Assembly (NCBI GenBank): GCA_016219115.1
Contig: JACRCH010000111.1
Span: 1 to 33,170, forward strand
Direction of reading: 5' to 3'
Length of the DNA stretch: 33,170 bases
Origin: Deltaproteobacteria bacterium
GTDB lineage: Bacteria > Desulfobacterota > GWC2-55-46
In this document: piece by piece, positions 29,576-33,170 of the stretch
Layout of the letters: every line of letters starts with the position of its first letter
Numbering within the stretch: position 1 is the first letter of the stretch
Made by a program: the position numbers and the translations under genes
The notes under the pieces: model-generated
What the model was told of the DNA's origin: nothing
The model's input: the letters and a program-made list of their open reading frames with translations, nothing else
Database searches by the model: none

Positions 29576-30251
29576 TACCGTCTCGAAAAAGATACGCGTC
29601 CTGATAGCGGACGACCACCAGGTCGTGAGAGAGGGCCTCACCTCGATCCTTGAGAGTAAAGGAGATATAGCCGTCGTCGGGCTTGCCGCCGACGGAAGCG
29701 AGGCCGTGGCAATGGCCAGGGCTCTCTCCCCCGATGTGGTGTTGATGGACATCAGCATGCCGAAGATGAACGGGGTGGAGGCAACCCGGCAGATAAAAAA
29801 AGAAAATCCGCAGATCGGGGTCGTGATACTCACCATGTTCGCCGATGAGGAGTACATATTTGACCTTGTGAGGGCCGGGGCGGCCGGGTATCTCTTAAAA
29901 GACGCGGACTCGGCCCAGATCGCCAGGGCCATAAAGTCGGTCTCCAGGGGCGAGTCGATGATACATCCGACGATCGCCGCAAAGATACTGAGCGAGTTTA
30001 CCAACCTTTCGGGTAAGGGTGGCGCAAGGGAGAAGGTCGAACACGCCGAAGACGCGCTGTCGGAACGGGAGGTGACGGTTTTGAAGCTCATGGCCGAGGG
30101 GCAATCGAACAAAGAGATAGCTAACGAGCTTAAACTGAGCGATAAAACCGTTAAAAACCATATACATCACATCTTCCAGAAGCTCAAAGTGACCGACCGT
30201 ACAAAGGCTGTTATCGTGGCCGTCCGAAAGGGTCTTATAGACCTCGAATAG
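29568..30251 (+). CDS. NarL/FixJ-family response regulator
   Basis: IRVLIADDHQVVREGLTSIL, DVVLMDISMPKMNG, GAAGYLLKDADS; LuxR HTH LSEREVTVLKLMAEGQSNKEIANELKLSDKTVKNHIHHIFQKL. Overlaps the kinase by 8 nt. Confidence 0.95.
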   Translation: MDNTVSKKIRVLIADDHQVVREGLTSILESKGDIAVVGLAADGSEAVAMARALSPDVVLMDISMPKMNGVEATRQIKKENPQIGVVILTMFADEEYIFDLVRAGAAGYLLKDADSAQIARAIKSVSRGESMIHPTIAAKILSEFTNLSGKGGAREKVEHAEDALSEREVTVLKLMAEGQSNKEIANELKLSDKTVKNHIHHIFQKLKVTDRTKAVIVAVRKGLIDLE

Positions 30252-30288
30252 TCCTTACGGACTATTCCAGAAACAAAGAGACTTACCC

Positions 30289-30319
30289 AAAGGGCCTATA
30301 CTCGATAGGCCCTTTTTTA
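30289..30319 (+). terminator. Rho-independent terminator after NarL-type regulator
   Basis: aaagggcctat-actcg-ataggcccttt plus T tract; small hairpin aatagtcc-ttac-ggactatt upstream at 30248-30267. Confidence 0.88.
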
Positions 30320-30570
30320 TGCCGTTTACCCCTTCCGGCTGCTTGATTCACCCCCCCCCGGGAATGTAAACTATCAGGAATTTCCCTCTACAATTCCGTC
30401 TTAGCTTCAGGTGTCTCGATCTTACGGGACTGTTGACCCGCCGAGGATCGATTCGCGCGGTCTTTGGAGTGCCGCCTCATGAGGTCAGCTTCATCAGGAG
30501 AGTTTACAGGCAGGGCTCTGTAAATGGCCATCACGGCCGGATGATTTTAACAACAAAAGGAGAGAAGAGA

Positions 30571-31770
30571 ATGAAGGTCGGTATCCCGAAAGAAATTCTT
30601 GGCAACGAGACGAGGGTCGCCGCGGTCGCTGATACCGTCGGCAAAATGACCAAGGGCGGCATCGAGGTCCTTGTGGAAACCGGCGCCGGCGCCGCTTCAT
30701 TCGTGTCGGACGAAGAGTACGTCAAGGCCGGGGCGAAGATAGTGGACTCTCCGGAAGTCCTCTTCGCGGAATCGGACGTCGTACTGAAGGTACAAAGGCC
30801 GGTCCTGAACAGCAAGACCAAGAAACACGAGGCCGACATGATGAAAGAGGGGGCCGTGCTCATCACCTTCCTCCAGCCCCTGGCAAACCTTGACTCTGTG
30901 GTGAAGCTCGCCTCGAAGAAGATAACCTCATTTTCCATGGACGCGGTGCCGAGGATATCAAGGGCGCAGATGATGGACGCCTTGAGTTCCATGAGCACGG
31001 TGGCCGGCTACAAGGCCGTACTGCTTGCGGCCAACAGCCTCAAGCGGTTCATCCCGATGCTGTCTACCGCCGCCGGCACGGTCTATCCGGCAAAGGCCGT
31101 GGTGATAGGCGCGGGCGTGGCCGGGCTTCAGGCGATAGCTACGGCCAAGAGGCTCGGGGCCGTGGTCACGGGCTTTGACACAAGACCCGCAGCCGGCGAG
31201 CAGATAAGAAGCCTCGGCGGGGAGTTCGTGCCCATGAACGTAGACCACAGCCAGGCCGAGGACGCCGGCGGGTACGCCAGGGAGATGTCGTCGGACTTTT
31301 ACAGGCAGGAGCAGGAGATCATCCGCAAATACACGAAAGAGGCCGACATAATCATCACCACGGCCCTCATACCCGGACGCCCCGCCCCCACCCTCATCAC
31401 CGAGGAGATGGTAAAGGAGATGAAGGCTGGCTCCGTAATAGTCGACCTTGTCGTGGAGCAGGGCGGCAACTGCGCCCTTTCAGAACCGGGCAAAGAGGTG
31501 GTAAAGCACGATGTGTCCATAATCGGCACCCTCAACCTCCCCGGCACCATACCGGTGCACGCAAGCCAGCTCTACTCGAGAAACGTCCTTAACTTCCTCT
31601 ATCTCCTCGCTCCCGATAAGAAGGACCTTAAGATCGACTTCAACGACGAGATAGTAAAAGGCTCGGTTGTCACGCACAACGGGGAGATACTCAACGAGAA
31701 GGTGAAGGAGGCCGCAAGCAAGGGCGACACTGCCTTTCCGAGCGGGCCGACCAGCAGGAGCCACTGGTAA
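30571..31770 (+). CDS. pntAA: NAD(P) transhydrogenase subunit alpha part 1
   Basis: MKVGIPKEILGNETRVAAVADTVGKMTKGGIEVLVETGAGAASF, VIGAGVAGLQAIATAKRLGAVVTGFDTRPAAGEQIRSLGGEF, GSVIVDLVVEQGGNCALS. ATG at 30571 with aaaggagag RBS. Confidence 0.95.
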   Translation: MKVGIPKEILGNETRVAAVADTVGKMTKGGIEVLVETGAGAASFVSDEEYVKAGAKIVDSPEVLFAESDVVLKVQRPVLNSKTKKHEADMMKEGAVLITFLQPLANLDSVVKLASKKITSFSMDAVPRISRAQMMDALSSMSTVAGYKAVLLAANSLKRFIPMLSTAAGTVYPAKAVVIGAGVAGLQAIATAKRLGAVVTGFDTRPAAGEQIRSLGGEFVPMNVDHSQAEDAGGYAREMSSDFYRQEQEIIRKYTKEADIIITTALIPGRPAPTLITEEMVKEMKAGSVIVDLVVEQGGNCALSEPGKEVVKHDVSIIGTLNLPGTIPVHASQLYSRNVLNFLYLLAPDKKDLKIDFNDEIVKGSVVTHNGEILNEKVKEAASKGDTAFPSGPTSRSHW

Positions 31771-31796
31771 GGCGTCTTGCCTTTGGCCCCGGCGCT

Positions 31797-31905
31797 TAAG
31801 GAATTTTAATATTTCCTTCGGTTTGAATTAAGCGCGGCTTGCCGCGTATATAAAAACAGATATCCCTTCGGGAAACCCCGATAGCAAGGCTTGCGGGGTG
31901 GTTCA
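31797..31905 (+). repeat. dispersed structured repeat, copy B2, between pntAA and pntAB
   Basis: gaattttaatatttccttcggtttgaattaagcgcggcttgccgcgtatataaaaacagatatccc...accccgatagcaaggcttgcggggtggttca; near-identical to B1 reverse complement. Confidence 0.9.
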
Positions 31906-31930
31906 TAGGATAAAAAGGAGGAAATATTAG

Positions 31931-32227
31931 ATGGAAACTTCGGTGTTGATAACAGGGCTGTACGTCTTCATACTCGCGGCCTTCGTCGGATACATGGTGA
32001 TAACACAGGTCCCGCCGCTTCTTCACACGCCGCTCATGTCGGCCACGAACGCCATCTCCGGCATCTCGCTTGTGGGCTCGCTCGTGGCCGCCGGCGCCGA
32101 CTATAACCCGGCAAGCACGATCCTCGGGTTCGTCGCCGTAATATGCGCCACCATAAACGTAGTCGGCGGCTTTTTGATAACCGACCGCATGCTCAAGATG
32201 TTCAGGATAGGAGGTAAAAAGAAATGA
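31931..32227 (+). CDS. pntAB: NAD(P) transhydrogenase subunit alpha part 2
   Basis: LYVFILAAFVGYMVITQVPPLLHTPLMSATNAISGISLVGSL, NVVGGFLITDRMLKMF; aaaggaggaaat RBS. Confidence 0.96.
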   Translation: METSVLITGLYVFILAAFVGYMVITQVPPLLHTPLMSATNAISGISLVGSLVAAGADYNPASTILGFVAVICATINVVGGFLITDRMLKMFRIGGKKK

Positions 32228-33170
32228 GCCACATGATAGAGTTCGCTTACCTCCTGGCCTCGATAGCCTTTATACTGGGGCTGAAGTTTCTGGGCTCCCC
32301 GGAGACCGCCCGCAGAGGCATGTTCCTGGCCGAGATAGGGATGCTTCTTGCCATCCTCGGCACGCTCGTTCACCATGAGATAATAAGCTATACCTGGATC
32401 ATGGCCGGTCTTTTCATGGGTACCGCCATAGGAATACCGCTCGGGCTCTGGGTCCCGATGACGGCCATGCCCGAGCGAATCGCCCTGTCGCACGCCTTTG
32501 GAGCCCTTGCCGCGGCGCTTGTCGGCGTATCGGAGTATTACAGGCACCACGGCGAGATCGGCACTATCCTGATGATAGCCATAGGCGCCGAGGTCATGCT
32601 CGGCTGCCTGACCTTCACCGGCAGTCTCATAGCTTCCGCCAAGCTCCACGATATGATCAAAGGGAACTGGGTCTACAAGGGGGTCAACTTCATCAACCTC
32701 TCGCTCCTTGGCGGTATCGCCGCCATCGTCATTTACCTGGTATTCTTCCCGGCGACGGCATCGCTTTTTTACCTGATGATGCTTTTAGCCTTCGCCTTCG
32801 GAGTGATGCTGGTGATGCCGATAGGCGCGGCCGACATGCCCGTGGTCATATCGATCCTCAACTCGTACGCGGGTCTTGCCGGCTCGGCTACGGGGTTCGT
32901 CCTTAAGAACAACGTCCTTATCATCGCCGGAGCGCTCGACGGCGCCTCAGGCATAATACTGTCGCTCATCATGTGCAAGGCGATGAACCGCTCCGCGGCC
33001 AACGTCTTCTTCGGCGGGTTCGGCACCAAGCCGGCGCCCGTTCACGCGCCCGTTCACGCGGCAAAGGTTTCGGCCAAGCCGGCCGCCGCCGAAGGCCCGA
33101 CCGTAAAGAAGATAACCCCGGAAGAGTCCGCGCTTCTTTTCAGGGACTGCAAGAGGGTCATCGTGGTCCC
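32224..33170 (+). CDS. pntB: NAD(P) transhydrogenase subunit beta, N-terminal part (3' truncated by window)
   Basis: ATG at 32224 overlaps pntAB stop by 4 nt; GLKFLGSPETARRGMFLAEIGMLLAI, IALSHAFGALAAALVGVSEY, TGSLIASAKL, ILNSYAGLAGSATGFVL, GASGIILSLIMCKAMNRS. Not in ORF track because it runs off the window. Confidence 0.95.
   Translation, partial: MSHMIEFAYLLASIAFILGLKFLGSPETARRGMFLAEIGMLLAILGTLVHHEIISYTWIMAGLFMGTAIGIPLGLWVPMTAMPERIALSHAFGALAAALVGVSEYYRHHGEIGTILMIAIGAEVMLGCLTFTGSLIASAKLHDMIKGNWVYKGVNFINLSLLGGIAAIVIYLVFFPATASLFYLMMLLAFAFGVMLVMPIGAADMPVVISILNSYAGLAGSATGFVLKNNVLIIAGALDGASGIILSLIMCKAMNRSAANVFFGGFGTKPAPVHAPVHAAKVSAKPAAAEGPTVKKITPEESALLFRDCKRVIVV

Noticed and set aside
30351-30359. 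9-C homopolymer, possible phase-variable tract
   Set aside because: Lies in an intergenic region after the regulator terminator, not in or at a promoter spacer I can define; may also be a sequencing artefact.
30433-30570. 46-aa N-terminal extension of PntAA in the ORF track
   Set aside because: Canonical MKVGIPKE start at 30571 has a good RBS; upstream codons are not PntA-like.
33034-33060. 12-nt tandem duplication gcgcccgttcac in pntB
   Set aside because: In-frame APVHAPVHA in the variable linker between the membrane and NADP-binding domains; unremarkable slippage.

Overview
33.2-kb GC-rich bacterial chromosomal window with about 33 features. I found no rRNA, complete tRNA, CRISPR array, or transposase/phage gene. 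Gene order: partial GspE/PilB-type ATPase with an added C-terminal zinc-ribbon tail; triheme c-type cytochrome; adenosine-specific kinase; deoC; DUF1499 protein; NTF2-like protein; cytochrome b561 + OmpR-type response regulator + histidine kinase; HAD-like protein; small Cys-cluster protein; PD-(D/E)XK-like nuclease; aldo/keto reductase; tpx; rhomboid protease; nicotinate phosphoribosyltransferase-like enzyme; a surface-glycan/glycosyltransferase block containing a decayed gene; UspA; TatA/B-TatC; NYN + cold-shock-domain protein; GT39-like membrane protein; gyrB; cytosolic Rossmann-domain histidine kinase + NarL regulator; pntAA-pntAB-pntB (partial). The strongest non-coding signals are: (1) two promoters with identical architecture TAATC-N6-TAATC-N10-TATAAT bracketing the OmpR-type two-component system; (2) a family of four dispersed structured repeats, one inside the pnt operon and one at the 5' end of a decayed gene; (3) an unrelated-looking inverted repeat pair flanking gyrB; (4) in both repeat families, copies differ by an approximately 40-50-nt indel that is itself a hairpin. 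Functional claims beyond family assignment are inference, because no searches could be run.
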